Origin: Prevotella sp.
GTDB lineage: Bacteria; Bacteroidota; Bacteroidia; Bacteroidales; Bacteroidaceae
Assembly (NCBI GenBank): GCA_017477435.1
Contig: JAFUVV010000028.1
Location: forward strand, 1-64,000
Reading direction: 5' to 3'
Length of the DNA stretch: 64,000 bases
Shown: one piece after another, positions 55,239-63,774 of the stretch
How the letters are laid out: the number at the start of each line of letters is the position of its first letter
How positions within the stretch are numbered: the stretch's first letter is position 1
The notes under the pieces: model-generated
Database searches by the model: none
Told to the model about the DNA's origin: nothing
What the model saw: only the letters and a program-made list of their open reading frames with translations
Program-made: the position numbers and the translations under genes

Positions 55239-55280
55239 AAAAGGATGTCTTCTCAGAGAAATCTGAGATTGCATCCTTTT
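55239..55280 (+). terminator. Terminator hairpin within the glycosidase cluster
   Basis: AAAAGGATG (55239-55247) with CATCCTTTT (55272-55280), and an inner stem TCTCAGA/TCTGAGA with a 4-nt loop. It ends the 52439-55200 unit before the GH29 gene. Confidence 0.75.
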
Positions 55281-55312
55281 CTGCATAAAAGAAGACGGAT
55301 AACACACGACAC

Positions 55313-56812
55313 ATGAACAGAAAATTATTCTTAGCAATAGCTATAGCTGCATCATCACTGACAGCAAATGCACAACTGGACATCGACGATACACAGACAA
55401 TAGACAACACCGACAACCGACCGGCCCCCGTTCATCCCGTTCCATCCGAACGCCAACTGTTGTGGAACGAGACGGAATTCTATGCGTTCTTCCACTACGG
55501 CATGAACACCTACACCGACAAGGAATGGGGCGACGGATCGGAAAGCGAGACACTCTTCGCACCCACCAAGACACCAAATCCCGAACAATGGCTCTCGGCT
55601 GCCAAGGCAGCAGGGATGAAAGGTGGCATCGCCGTAGTGAAACATCATGACGGATTCTGCCTATGGCCTACACAGACCACCACACACTCAACAGCGAAAA
55701 GCTCTGGCTACGGGAACAACGTGAACATCCCGCAACTGTTCGCATCGGCTGCTCAACAGCTCGACATGAAATACGGGTTCTATATCTCGCCGTGGGACAG
55801 GAACAGTAGTCTCTACGGCACACAAGACTACATCGACCAAGTGTTCATCCCACAATGCGAGGAACTTGCTCAATACGGAAGCGACCAGTTTGAGATGTGG
55901 TTCGACGGTGCAAACGGCGGTAGCGGATACTACGGAGGACAGAACACAACCATCAGCATCGGCTCGTCGTATATCGACCGTGTGCTCTACTACGATGCTG
56001 CCAACCTGAGAGACCGCATCCACCGACTTGCACCCAACTGCGTACTATGGGGAGTAGGCGGCGAAGCACGATGGATAGGCAATGAGGAAGGATATGCCAA
56101 TGCTACAAACTGGTCTACCGACAGCCGCAACGATGAGAACAACAACGAACAAGGAACAGAAGACTATTGGCTCTGGAACCCAGGCGAGAGCGACGTATGC
56201 GCCACCGACAAAGGATGGTTCTGGCACTCGGGCGAAACAGTGAAATCGGCAGAACAACTGTTCACATACTACATGCAGACCGTAGGACGCAACGCCACTC
56301 TGATTCTCAACATTCCCCCTGACAAGACAGGAGAACTCCCTTCGGCCACGGTGAACCGCATGACCGAACTGGGCAACTTGCTCCGCTCACGACTGGGCAC
56401 CGACCTCGCAGTGAGCGCCACGGCATCGGCCACACGAAGCGGAGGAAGCTACAACGCCTCGAACCTTATCGACAATGACAAAGACACCTACTGGGCCACC
56501 GACGACGGAGCAACCACAGCTAACGTAACGATAGACCTCGGTAGCACGAAGACCGTGAGATATGTGATGCTGCAGGAATACATACGGTTGGGACAGCGCG
56601 TGCAAGGATTTTCAATACAATACAGTACCGACGGCAACACATGGCGCACGGCATCGTCGAGCGAAGCCATGACGACCATAGGCTACAAACGCATCATCCC
56701 TCTCAACGGCAGCGTGTCGGGACTGGCCAGCGGATATCAGGCAAGATACATCAGAGTGAATATAACCGAGAGCAAGGCATGCCCCCTACTCCACACCATT
56801 GCAGTATACTAA
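55313..56812 (+). CDS. GH29 alpha-L-fucosidase with F5/8-type domain
   Basis: A 499-residue secreted enzyme. Signal peptide (LFLAIAIAASSLTANA). GH29 motifs: ETEFYAFFHYGMNTYTDKEWG, KHHDGFCLWPT (about residues 108-118) and the nucleophile Asp198 in FEMWFDGA. The C-terminal 130 residues (SATASATRSGGSYNASNLID onward) form an F5/8 type C (discoidin, CBM32-like) domain. It releases fucose from glycans. Followed 14 bp later by the dockerin-bearing protein, indicating one transcript. Confidence 0.93.
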   Translation: MNRKLFLAIAIAASSLTANAQLDIDDTQTIDNTDNRPAPVHPVPSERQLLWNETEFYAFFHYGMNTYTDKEWGDGSESETLFAPTKTPNPEQWLSAAKAAGMKGGIAVVKHHDGFCLWPTQTTTHSTAKSSGYGNNVNIPQLFASAAQQLDMKYGFYISPWDRNSSLYGTQDYIDQVFIPQCEELAQYGSDQFEMWFDGANGGSGYYGGQNTTISIGSSYIDRVLYYDAANLRDRIHRLAPNCVLWGVGGEARWIGNEEGYANATNWSTDSRNDENNNEQGTEDYWLWNPGESDVCATDKGWFWHSGETVKSAEQLFTYYMQTVGRNATLILNIPPDKTGELPSATVNRMTELGNLLRSRLGTDLAVSATASATRSGGSYNASNLIDNDKDTYWATDDGATTANVTIDLGSTKTVRYVMLQEYIRLGQRVQGFSIQYSTDGNTWRTASSSEAMTTIGYKRIIPLNGSVSGLASGYQARYIRVNITESKACPLLHTIAVY

Positions 56813-56826
56813 AGAAGAAAGGAAAC

Positions 56827-58656
56827 ATGATTATGAAAAAGACAATACTTGCAATCTTTGCCATAGCCACGAGTTCTTTCGCAATGGCACAATCGTTCAA
56901 CGCAGATTCATATAAAAGCGTCGGTGTATACGACACATGGGAGCAGTCGCCATTCAGGACTGGCGAGCTCAGCGGCAACGTGAAGGTGATAAAGAATCAC
57001 CTATACAGTTCAACGGGAGTTAACCGCACAGGACATATCGTAGGAGTACAACGGTCGAGGTTCGGCAGCAATACTTTCGGAGTGCGCATAGACCTGAACA
57101 CCCCCGTAGAGATAGGACGCAACGGAAAGTATGTCCATGCACTGGTATATACTCCCAAAGCATCTAAAGTGCAGATCATCGGCCTTGGGAAAAGAAACTC
57201 CAACACATGGAACCAACCCGATGACGTGGAACAATTCTGGAGCGAACCTGTCAGTATAAGTGCAAACACATGGAAAGACATCGTCGTGAATGTGAAAACA
57301 AACGAAAACGACAGAATCTACAGCATCGTAGTAGTGCCCGATTGTTCGTCGCCCCACGCACTAACAGAGGATTTCGTGGCATACGTCGATGAGATAGTCA
57401 TCAACTCCACGTCAAGCTCACGCTCATCGGTCACAAGCAGCAGCGACCCCTACGATAGTAGCGAACCTGACGACCCCGAACCCGAAGATCCAGATGAAGA
57501 GGAAGGCATCTATGGCCTGAACTTCGACAAGACACGTACGAATACGCGAACCAGAGATCATTATATCAGAGGCATCAGTCTCACTTCGGCTAATGGACAA
57601 AAGCAGCAGTATCCATCGTCGGGCAGCAACTCGGCACTGACTACGAATCTCTACCTCGACGCCACAGCAGTGGCAACGTTCGATGTCACGGCTGGCGAGA
57701 CATATACACCGGATATTGACTACAGCACCGACTGGATGCATGCATACACTTACATCGACTACAACCGCGACGGATATTTCACATACGAGATGCGGCCAAG
57801 TGGAAATGCCGTGACCGACGACAGCGAACTCGTATCCTTCTCGGCATATTCCTCCGACTACACAGGCGGCGCAACAGGAAACTGGTACGACAGCAAAGGC
57901 AATAGCTTGGGCAATATGGCTCAAGGAAACTACAATTGTAACACCACTACCATGCCGTCGTTCACTATCCCCTCCACTCTCCAGAGCGGGCTCTACAGAA
58001 TGCGACTGAAGATAGACTGGTGCTCTCTCGATGCCGGAGGCAACGATGGCAGCGACGGTACGAGCAACGAGATTTGGTCTAACGGAGGCGGCATTGTAGA
58101 CATCATGCTGCAGGTCACAGGCCGCGAAGAAGCTACTCTCCATGCCACCAGCTACCGCAACGGGACAATGAGCGACAACGCTGGCACAACTATCACAACA
58201 CAACTGCAGCAGGTCACACGCGACACAGAGTATAAGGTGAAGATGCATCCCGCCAACGGATTCGTCACAGAAAGCCTGACCGCAATCTACAAAAAGAATA
58301 GCAGCGACCACAGCGGATACCTCGTAAACGACACGACTGTACTTACAACCTCCGATGCATGCTACAGCTACATCGACGACTCGTTCACGCTTCCGGCAGA
58401 AATAATGTACGCTGAGGTAGCTGTGGAACCGATGTTCAACAACCGTCCTGCCACAATGCTCCTCGGTGATGCCAACGGCGACGGGAAGGTAGACATCAGC
58501 GATGTTACGACGACAATCGACTGGATATTGAAAAGTGATGAGACTGAATTCACGGGAAATTTCGTCTTGCGCAATGCCGACGTAAGTGCTGACGATAAAA
58601 TCGATATCTCCGACGTGACGGGGATAATTGACATCGTCCTGGGACGAGAGGAGTAG
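56827..58656 (+). CDS. Carbohydrate-binding-like protein with dockerin-type repeat
   Basis: A 609-residue exported protein: signal peptide (TILAIFAIATSSFAMAQ), N-terminal beta-sandwich (about 20-180), Pro/Asp/Glu-rich linker (SSEPDDPEPEDPDEEEG), a GEVED-like region (YIDYNRDGYFTYEM) and a C-terminal pair of calcium-loop repeats (DANGDGKVDISDVTTTIDWIL; DVSADDKIDISDVTGIIDIVL) typical of dockerin type I. No cohesin is in the window. No catalytic motif seen. The ATG at 56827 or 56833 could start it. Shares a transcript with the GH29 enzyme. Confidence 0.75.
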   Translation: MIMKKTILAIFAIATSSFAMAQSFNADSYKSVGVYDTWEQSPFRTGELSGNVKVIKNHLYSSTGVNRTGHIVGVQRSRFGSNTFGVRIDLNTPVEIGRNGKYVHALVYTPKASKVQIIGLGKRNSNTWNQPDDVEQFWSEPVSISANTWKDIVVNVKTNENDRIYSIVVVPDCSSPHALTEDFVAYVDEIVINSTSSSRSSVTSSSDPYDSSEPDDPEPEDPDEEEGIYGLNFDKTRTNTRTRDHYIRGISLTSANGQKQQYPSSGSNSALTTNLYLDATAVATFDVTAGETYTPDIDYSTDWMHAYTYIDYNRDGYFTYEMRPSGNAVTDDSELVSFSAYSSDYTGGATGNWYDSKGNSLGNMAQGNYNCNTTTMPSFTIPSTLQSGLYRMRLKIDWCSLDAGGNDGSDGTSNEIWSNGGGIVDIMLQVTGREEATLHATSYRNGTMSDNAGTTITTQLQQVTRDTEYKVKMHPANGFVTESLTAIYKKNSSDHSGYLVNDTTVLTTSDACYSYIDDSFTLPAEIMYAEVAVEPMFNNRPATMLLGDANGDGKVDISDVTTTIDWILKSDETEFTGNFVLRNADVSADDKIDISDVTGIIDIVLGREE

Positions 58657-58824
58657 AAATCCCTTTATGAGGTTTTTCGACGGACAACGAATAAATCTAC
58701 GGAAGAAATAACGGGGGGCACGACGGATGCTTACTTCGTCCTGAATGCTTACCACTGTCCACGAAGAGGACACACAACACTAACCGCTGGTCGAAGACCT
58801 GCGGAGAATAGGCTCCGCTCCACC

Positions 58825-58910
58825 GCGACTTCGAAGATGTCGCATATAAACGAAAAACGATAACGAAAGACGAAGACGGAGGACATGTTATGCGACATCT
58901 TCGAAGTCGC
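58825..58910. repeat. 21-bp perfect inverted repeat
   Basis: Arms begin GCGACTTCGAAGATG (58825) and end CATCTTCGAAGTCGC (58910), each 21 bp, with a 44-nt loop containing a CGAAAAACGATAACGAAAG stretch similar to the tandem repeat near 52121. Nearby is CCGCAGG/CCTGCGG (about 58932-58950). Confidence 0.7.
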
Positions 58911-59095
58911 TTCCTTTTGTGATTATACTATCCGCAGGTTTCGCCTGCGGTTACGATAATATGTCCTCTCCGAGGACTTTTTGAGACTCACAAGGAGAGC
59001 ACATTTTACACTTTCTCCAGACTCGCTGGCACTCATAGGAGCAAGCAAGCTTGAAATCCACTTTACACTTTGCACTTTGCATCTCGGGGATGCGA

Positions 59096-59283
59096 CACCA
59101 CCCCTAGCCCCTCCTCAGTAAGGAGGGGAAGTTCCGAGAAGAGTAGTTATTGCAGTGCTCGTACTCAAAGGAAGTGCAAGGGAGGAGTAAGGGAAGAGCA
59201 AGGAAGGAGCAAGCAGAAACTTCCTCTCCTTTATTCGCCCGTGGCTCATCAGCAAGCAGTCTGAGGAGGGGCTAGGGGTGGTG
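59096..59283. repeat. 23-bp perfect inverted repeat, MITE-like
   Basis: Left arm 59096-59118 and right arm 59261-59283 are perfect complements (key CACCACCCCTAGCCCC / GGGGCTAGGGGTGGTG), separated by about 140 bp that also has a partial inner pairing (AAGGAGGGGAAGTT / AACTTCCTCTCCTTT). No coding capacity inside. The rest of 58657-59379 has only repeats. Confidence 0.65.
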
Positions 59284-59379
59284 CGTGATTATACACTTTT
59301 CATTTTTCATTTCCCACTCCCAAAGAGACTAGGGGGGTGAGAATATGCGGGCGGGACGCTCGCGCTCCCAGCTTACACT

Positions 59380-60777
59380 TTACAATGTGACTTTCATGCG
59401 CTTCCGGCCGGCGGAGAGGATGTAGGTGCCTCGGGTGAGCGGGAGGATTATTGTTTCGTTGTCGGAGGACACTGTCTGCGTGTAGGCCAGCTGTCCGGAG
59501 GTGGTGTAGACACTGAATGTCTTTCCCCTTGCACCGGTGACCGTCACGCTCTGCGATGAACTGAACATCATCCCTACCCCGTCGTCGGCAGCGGTGATGC
59601 CTTCCACGGCCGTGTCTTCGGCGCGCTGGATCTTGAACGAGTAGGCACGCGAACCGAGCGCATCGGCATTTGTCAGTCGCGGGCATTCGCCAGTGACGAT
59701 GACCGAGTCGCCGTCGAAGAAACTGCCTTTGAATGCTACCATCTGATAGCCGTCGCTGATCTTGCAGCAGCCAATGGACAGCATGCTTATTCCTGCTGCG
59801 GCAAACACTCCCTTACCATATCCACCGACATCGACATTCACGGGTGTACCTCTGTAGTTAAAGCCTGAATATACCTCGGCCACGGGGTCGTTGTCTATCT
59901 TCAGCGTTCCGAAGACGGTGTTCATCTTCGTTGCCCAGCTGTTGAGAGTCCACGTTTCGTCGTTGTATATCCACACGAATCCTCCCGTCACGCCGTTGTT
60001 GTCGTGCCACGACTGCATCTGCGCAATGGATGTCTCCATGTCGGTCTGATAGTTTGTGCGTCCGGCATGCACCTCGAGCCCTCCAAGCTTCCAGTCCGAC
60101 GGATTGTTGCCTGCGCCACCGTCGTAGCACTGAATGAGCACGCGGTCGCATGCTCCCGGTCTGGCAGCATTGAGATCATTGACAAAGCTCTGCCAATAGC
60201 TTTTATATGTGTATGGTGCGATGGTGGTCTTGAGTCCGAGGTCGTACATCATCGTGTGGAACTTCACCGCCGTCGTGACGTCGTAGTCCTGTTCCTGATC
60301 GTTGTTCACGGCGTCGATGCCGGGCACAGCCTCGAGCAGGGCTTTGAAATTCTTGTAGAGCATCGTATTGCTATCGGTGCCGTTGGCATTGATGAGGTTA
60401 CGAATGTTGCCATAGGACCCGTTACCCCATCCGCCGATACATATCTCTATGCGGTTGATGCTCGTGGGTTGGGTCTTCAGGAGCCGCACGTCGTCGACGT
60501 AGTAGGGCTGCGTTTTGTAGAACACATATTTGCCGTTCTCACAGATGGTCTCGCCGTCGGTCTTCAGTGTTCCGTCGGCCTGTACGTCGACGTTGAAGAG
60601 GATGACGTAGGTGAATCCCGACTCGCGGAGGGTCTTGATGGTGTTCGGACGCTCACGACGGATGTGTCCGCCGACGTAGACGCCGGAGCCACAGGGCAAT
60701 TGCGCAAGGGTTGCGTCGAACGACATGACCAGCAACGATATCAAAATAAAATATCTGGAAAGGAACTTCATTTTCAT
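59380..60777 (-). CDS. GH18-like glycosidase with T9SS-type tail
   Basis: A 465-residue secreted protein: signal peptide (ILISLLVMSFDATLAQ), an alpha/beta-barrel-type domain, and a C-terminal T9SS-like tail (KTFSVYTTSGQLAY, then RGTYILSAGRKRMKVTL). The chitinase/endoglycosidase motif DxxDxDxE appears as DAVNNDQE (Asp155, Asp160, Glu162): the catalytic Glu and the adjacent Asp are kept, the middle Asp is Asn. This is compatible with a GH18 endo-beta-N-acetylglucosaminidase cutting the chitobiose core of N-glycans, but not proven. Met3 is an alternate start. Just upstream of the GH92 stop and hairpin on the same strand. Confidence 0.65.
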   Translation of the reverse strand: MKMKFLSRYFILISLLVMSFDATLAQLPCGSGVYVGGHIRRERPNTIKTLRESGFTYVILFNVDVQADGTLKTDGETICENGKYVFYKTQPYYVDDVRLLKTQPTSINRIEICIGGWGNGSYGNIRNLINANGTDSNTMLYKNFKALLEAVPGIDAVNNDQEQDYDVTTAVKFHTMMYDLGLKTTIAPYTYKSYWQSFVNDLNAARPGACDRVLIQCYDGGAGNNPSDWKLGGLEVHAGRTNYQTDMETSIAQMQSWHDNNGVTGGFVWIYNDETWTLNSWATKMNTVFGTLKIDNDPVAEVYSGFNYRGTPVNVDVGGYGKGVFAAAGISMLSIGCCKISDGYQMVAFKGSFFDGDSVIVTGECPRLTNADALGSRAYSFKIQRAEDTAVEGITAADDGVGMMFSSSQSVTVTGARGKTFSVYTTSGQLAYTQTVSSDNETIILPLTRGTYILSAGRKRMKVTL

Positions 60778-60810
60778 CTTCTAATTTAGGTTTGTATTGC
60801 GATAAAAAAG

Positions 60811-60850
60811 CATGGAGCCGGCGGGGCATTGCCTGCCAACCGGCTCCATG
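60811..60850 (-). terminator. Terminator between the GH92 and GH18-like genes
   Basis: CATGGAGCCGG (60811-60821) pairs with CCGGCTCCATG (60840-60850). It follows the GH92 stop on the minus strand and leads into a T-tract. Confidence 0.85.
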
Positions 60851-60859
60851 TTTGCGTTA

Positions 60860-63184
60860 TTATCTCTTCGACTTCTTGCTTTTCGCTTTACTGACTGCTG
60901 GTTTCTCGTTAGAGAACGAGTAAGGTGCTGCCTCTGCGCTCGTGCCGCGCTGTGTGTTTGGCTCTGCTGCCATGGTGTAGGCGATGCGCATGCCGGCGGT
61001 GAGGTCGGCGTGGGTGAGGTAGTTCTTATCGTAGGTCTGGCCGTTGACGGTCATCGACTGTATGTAGCGGTTGTCGGCAGAGTTGTTGTCGGCAGTGATG
61101 ACGACGCGGCGTCCGTTTTCCAGATGGAGTGTCACCTTGTCGAAGTATGGCGTGCCGAGCACATACTGGTTGCTGCCCGGGCATACGGGATAGAATCCGA
61201 GGGCGGAGAAGACGTACCACGCCGATGTCTGGCCGTTGTCTTCGTCGCCGCAATATCCGTCGGGGGCAGCGCTGTAGAGCTTGTCCATGGCTTCGCGAAT
61301 CCAGTACTGCGACTTCCACGGCTGGCCTGAGTAGCCGTAGAGGTAGAGCATGTGCTGTATGGGCTGGTTGCCGTGGGCATAGTTACCCATGTTCATTATC
61401 TGCATCTCACGAATCTCGTGAATCACACCGCCGTAGTAGCTGTCGTCGAACACTGGTGGCACGACGAACACTGAGTCGAGCATGTGGTTGAATTCTGCCT
61501 TGCCTCCCATGAGATTGATGAGTCCCTGCGGGTCGTGGAACACCGACCATGTGTAGTGCCAGGCATTGCCTTCGGTGAAGGCATCGCCCCACTTGTAAGG
61601 TGAGAACGGGCTTTGGAACGTGCCGTCCTGGTTGCGGCCGCGCATGAGCTTGGTCTCCTTGTCGAACACATTCTGATAGTTCATCGCATGGCGGCGGAAG
61701 GGCTCCAGCTCCTTCGCGCTCTTGCCGAGGGCCTTGCCAAACTGGTAGATGCACCAGTCGTCGTAGGCATATTCGAGCGTACGGGCGACGTTCTCGTTGA
61801 TCTTCACGTCGTAGGGCACGTAGCCGAGGCGGTTGTAATATTCAAATCCGAGTCGTCCTGTCGACGATACCTGTGGATGGACGGCATTGGCGCCATGCAC
61901 GACGGCTTCCCAGAGCTTCTCTGCGTCGTATCCGCGGAGGCCTTTCATATATGCATCGGCGACGATGGATGCCGAGTTGTTGCCCACCATACATCCGCGG
62001 TGGCCCGGGCTGGCCCACTCGGGAAGGAAGCCGCTCTCCTCGTAGTCGTTGACAAGGCCGGCCTGCATCTTCTGGTTCATAGAGGGATACAAGAGGTTGA
62101 GGAACGGGAACAGGCAGCGGAAGGTGTCCCAGAAGCCTGTGTCGGTGAACATGTAGCCCTTCTCCACCTTCCCGTTGAACGGGCTGTAGTGTACTATCTG
62201 TCCGTTGCTGTCTATCTCGTAGAAGCTGCGCGGGAAGAGCACGGAGCGGTAGAGACAGGAGTAGAACGTGCGCAGATGGTCGGTGTTTGAGTCTTCCACC
62301 TCGATGCGTCCGAGCACCTCGTTCCAGCGGTTGTAGGCACGACGTTTCACTGTATCGAAGTCGTCCTGACCGAGCTCCTTCAGGTTCTGCTCTGCCTGTT
62401 CGATGGAGATGAACGACGATGCCATGCGCACCGACACCTGCTCGCCGCGACGGGTCTTGAAGCCGACGATGCCACCGGCATGTCCACACTGTGCCTCGAG
62501 CGACGAGGGATTGATGTTGCCATCGCTGACGGCAGCGGTATATTCAAACGGCTTGTCGAAGACGAGCACGAAGTAGTTGCGGAAATTCTCTGTCACTCCG
62601 CCGCTGTTCTTCGTCGTAAAGCCCACGATCTTATTTTCCGAGGGGATGATCTTCACCTGCGACCCGCCGTCGAGAGCATCTACGACAAATCGCGACGACT
62701 CGTTCTCGGGGTATGTAGCGCGGAACATGGCAGCGCGCTCCGTCGGGGTCAGTTCGGCTACGACATCATGGTCGGCGAGGTACACCTTATAATAATACGG
62801 CGTGGCCGTCTCGGCCTTATGTGAGAACCACGATGCACGCTTGTCTTGGTCGAACACCGTCGCGCCCGTAGTGGGCATGAACGAGAACTGTCCGTAGTCG
62901 TTTATCCACGGCGAGGGCTGGTGGGTCTGCTTGAAGCCACGCAACTTGTCGGAGGTATAGACATAAGCCCAGCCGTCGCCCATCTTGCCCGTCTGGGGCA
63001 TCCAGAAGTTCATACCCCACGGCAGGGCGATGGCGGGATAGGTGTTGCCCGTAGAGAGCGAATGCTTGGAGAGAGTGCCCACGAGTGTAGACACATAGTC
63101 GACAGGCATAGGCTTGCCTGCAGAGAAAACGTTGAGCCCCGCAAAGAGAAGCAGAGCAACTGCTAATGTCCTGAATTTCAGCAT
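60860..63184 (-). CDS. GH92 alpha-mannosidase
   Basis: A 774-residue secreted exo-alpha-mannosidase. Signal peptide (LAVALLLFAGLNVFSAG), then GNTYPAIALPWGMNFWMPQ (about residues 46-64), the first beta-sandwich, the helical barrel with WASPGHRGCMVGNNS and the calcium/acid site region GNQPIQHMLYLY and CGDEDNGQTSAWYVFSALGFYP near the C-terminus. GH92 enzymes of Bacteroidales take mannose from host high-mannose N-glycans. Lysine-rich end (SKAKSKKSKR). A hairpin overlapping the promoter -7 box suggests control. Confidence 0.94.
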   Translation of the reverse strand: MLKFRTLAVALLLFAGLNVFSAGKPMPVDYVSTLVGTLSKHSLSTGNTYPAIALPWGMNFWMPQTGKMGDGWAYVYTSDKLRGFKQTHQPSPWINDYGQFSFMPTTGATVFDQDKRASWFSHKAETATPYYYKVYLADHDVVAELTPTERAAMFRATYPENESSRFVVDALDGGSQVKIIPSENKIVGFTTKNSGGVTENFRNYFVLVFDKPFEYTAAVSDGNINPSSLEAQCGHAGGIVGFKTRRGEQVSVRMASSFISIEQAEQNLKELGQDDFDTVKRRAYNRWNEVLGRIEVEDSNTDHLRTFYSCLYRSVLFPRSFYEIDSNGQIVHYSPFNGKVEKGYMFTDTGFWDTFRCLFPFLNLLYPSMNQKMQAGLVNDYEESGFLPEWASPGHRGCMVGNNSASIVADAYMKGLRGYDAEKLWEAVVHGANAVHPQVSSTGRLGFEYYNRLGYVPYDVKINENVARTLEYAYDDWCIYQFGKALGKSAKELEPFRRHAMNYQNVFDKETKLMRGRNQDGTFQSPFSPYKWGDAFTEGNAWHYTWSVFHDPQGLINLMGGKAEFNHMLDSVFVVPPVFDDSYYGGVIHEIREMQIMNMGNYAHGNQPIQHMLYLYGYSGQPWKSQYWIREAMDKLYSAAPDGYCGDEDNGQTSAWYVFSALGFYPVCPGSNQYVLGTPYFDKVTLHLENGRRVVITADNNSADNRYIQSMTVNGQTYDKNYLTHADLTAGMRIAYTMAAEPNTQRGTSAEAAPYSFSNEKPAVSKAKSKKSKR

Positions 63185-63219
63185 AATGGTTAGTTTATTT
63201 TTTATGTTTATTAATTATC

Positions 63220-63243
63220 GTAGAAAATGTTTCTACAAAAGTA
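63220..63243 (-). promoter_or_regulatory. GH92 promoter with overlapping palindrome
   Basis: Minus strand TACTTTTG (63236-63243) as -7 box; a near TTTG (CTTG, 63265-63268) lies 21 bp upstream. GTAGAAA-ATG-TTTCTAC (63220-63236) is a perfect 7-bp inverted repeat touching the -7 box and covering the expected start point, a typical repressor site. Confidence 0.5.
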
Positions 63244-63344
63244 AGCATAAAAAAACAAACAACACAAGGAATAACATTATTTAAGTCGCTCTGATTGCCA
63301 AATATAATACAAATGGCAGTCTGCATAACTATATTGTGCTTTCT

Positions 63345-63444
63345 GCCACCCCTTCGGGGTTTGCTTTTTTTCCATTCTTAGCAGGGGTTACGTGCAATTG
63401 CACTTCACCACCTGCCTGTATTCTTTTCGTCCTTTCAGGACTTT
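63345..63444 (-). repeat. REP-like 100-bp element, inverse copy
   Basis: The reverse complement follows the same plan as the two copies below: AAAGTCC...GGAC hairpin, ACAGGCAGG, a central G/C-rich core, CCCCGAAGGGG hairpin. More diverged in the middle. Confidence 0.7.
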
Positions 63445-63485
63445 TATTTCTAAGCAACCATATTTGCCAGCATATTTAAAATGAA

Positions 63486-63585
63486 AAAGTCCGAAGGACT
63501 GTTAAGATTACAGGCAGGGGTGGAACGCAGTGGAACCCCTGTATAATGCAAATATACATTTTATTTAAACCCCGAAGGGGTGACA
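63486..63585 (+). repeat. REP-like 100-bp element, copy 2
   Basis: 100 bp with hairpins AGTCC/GGACT and CCCCGAAGGGG and a core GGGGTGGAACGCAGTGGAAC. It differs from the copy at 63663-63762 at three positions. Confidence 0.85.
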
Positions 63586-63662
63586 AAAGAAAGAATGTAA
63601 AGGAGAAAAAGATATTCTCGCATATAGCCTAAAACAAAAAAACAATGTACTTTTGCATTATC

Positions 63663-63762
63663 AAAGTCCGAAGGACTGTTAAGATTACAGGCAGGGGTGG
63701 AACGCAGTGGAACCCCTGTATAATGCAAACAAACATTTTATTTAAACCCCGATGGGGTGACA
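63663..63762 (+). repeat. REP-like 100-bp element, copy 3
   Basis: 97 of 100 bp equal to copy 2. It ends 12 bp before the start of the transposase gene. Confidence 0.85.
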
Positions 63763-63774
63763 GAATTACGTTAT

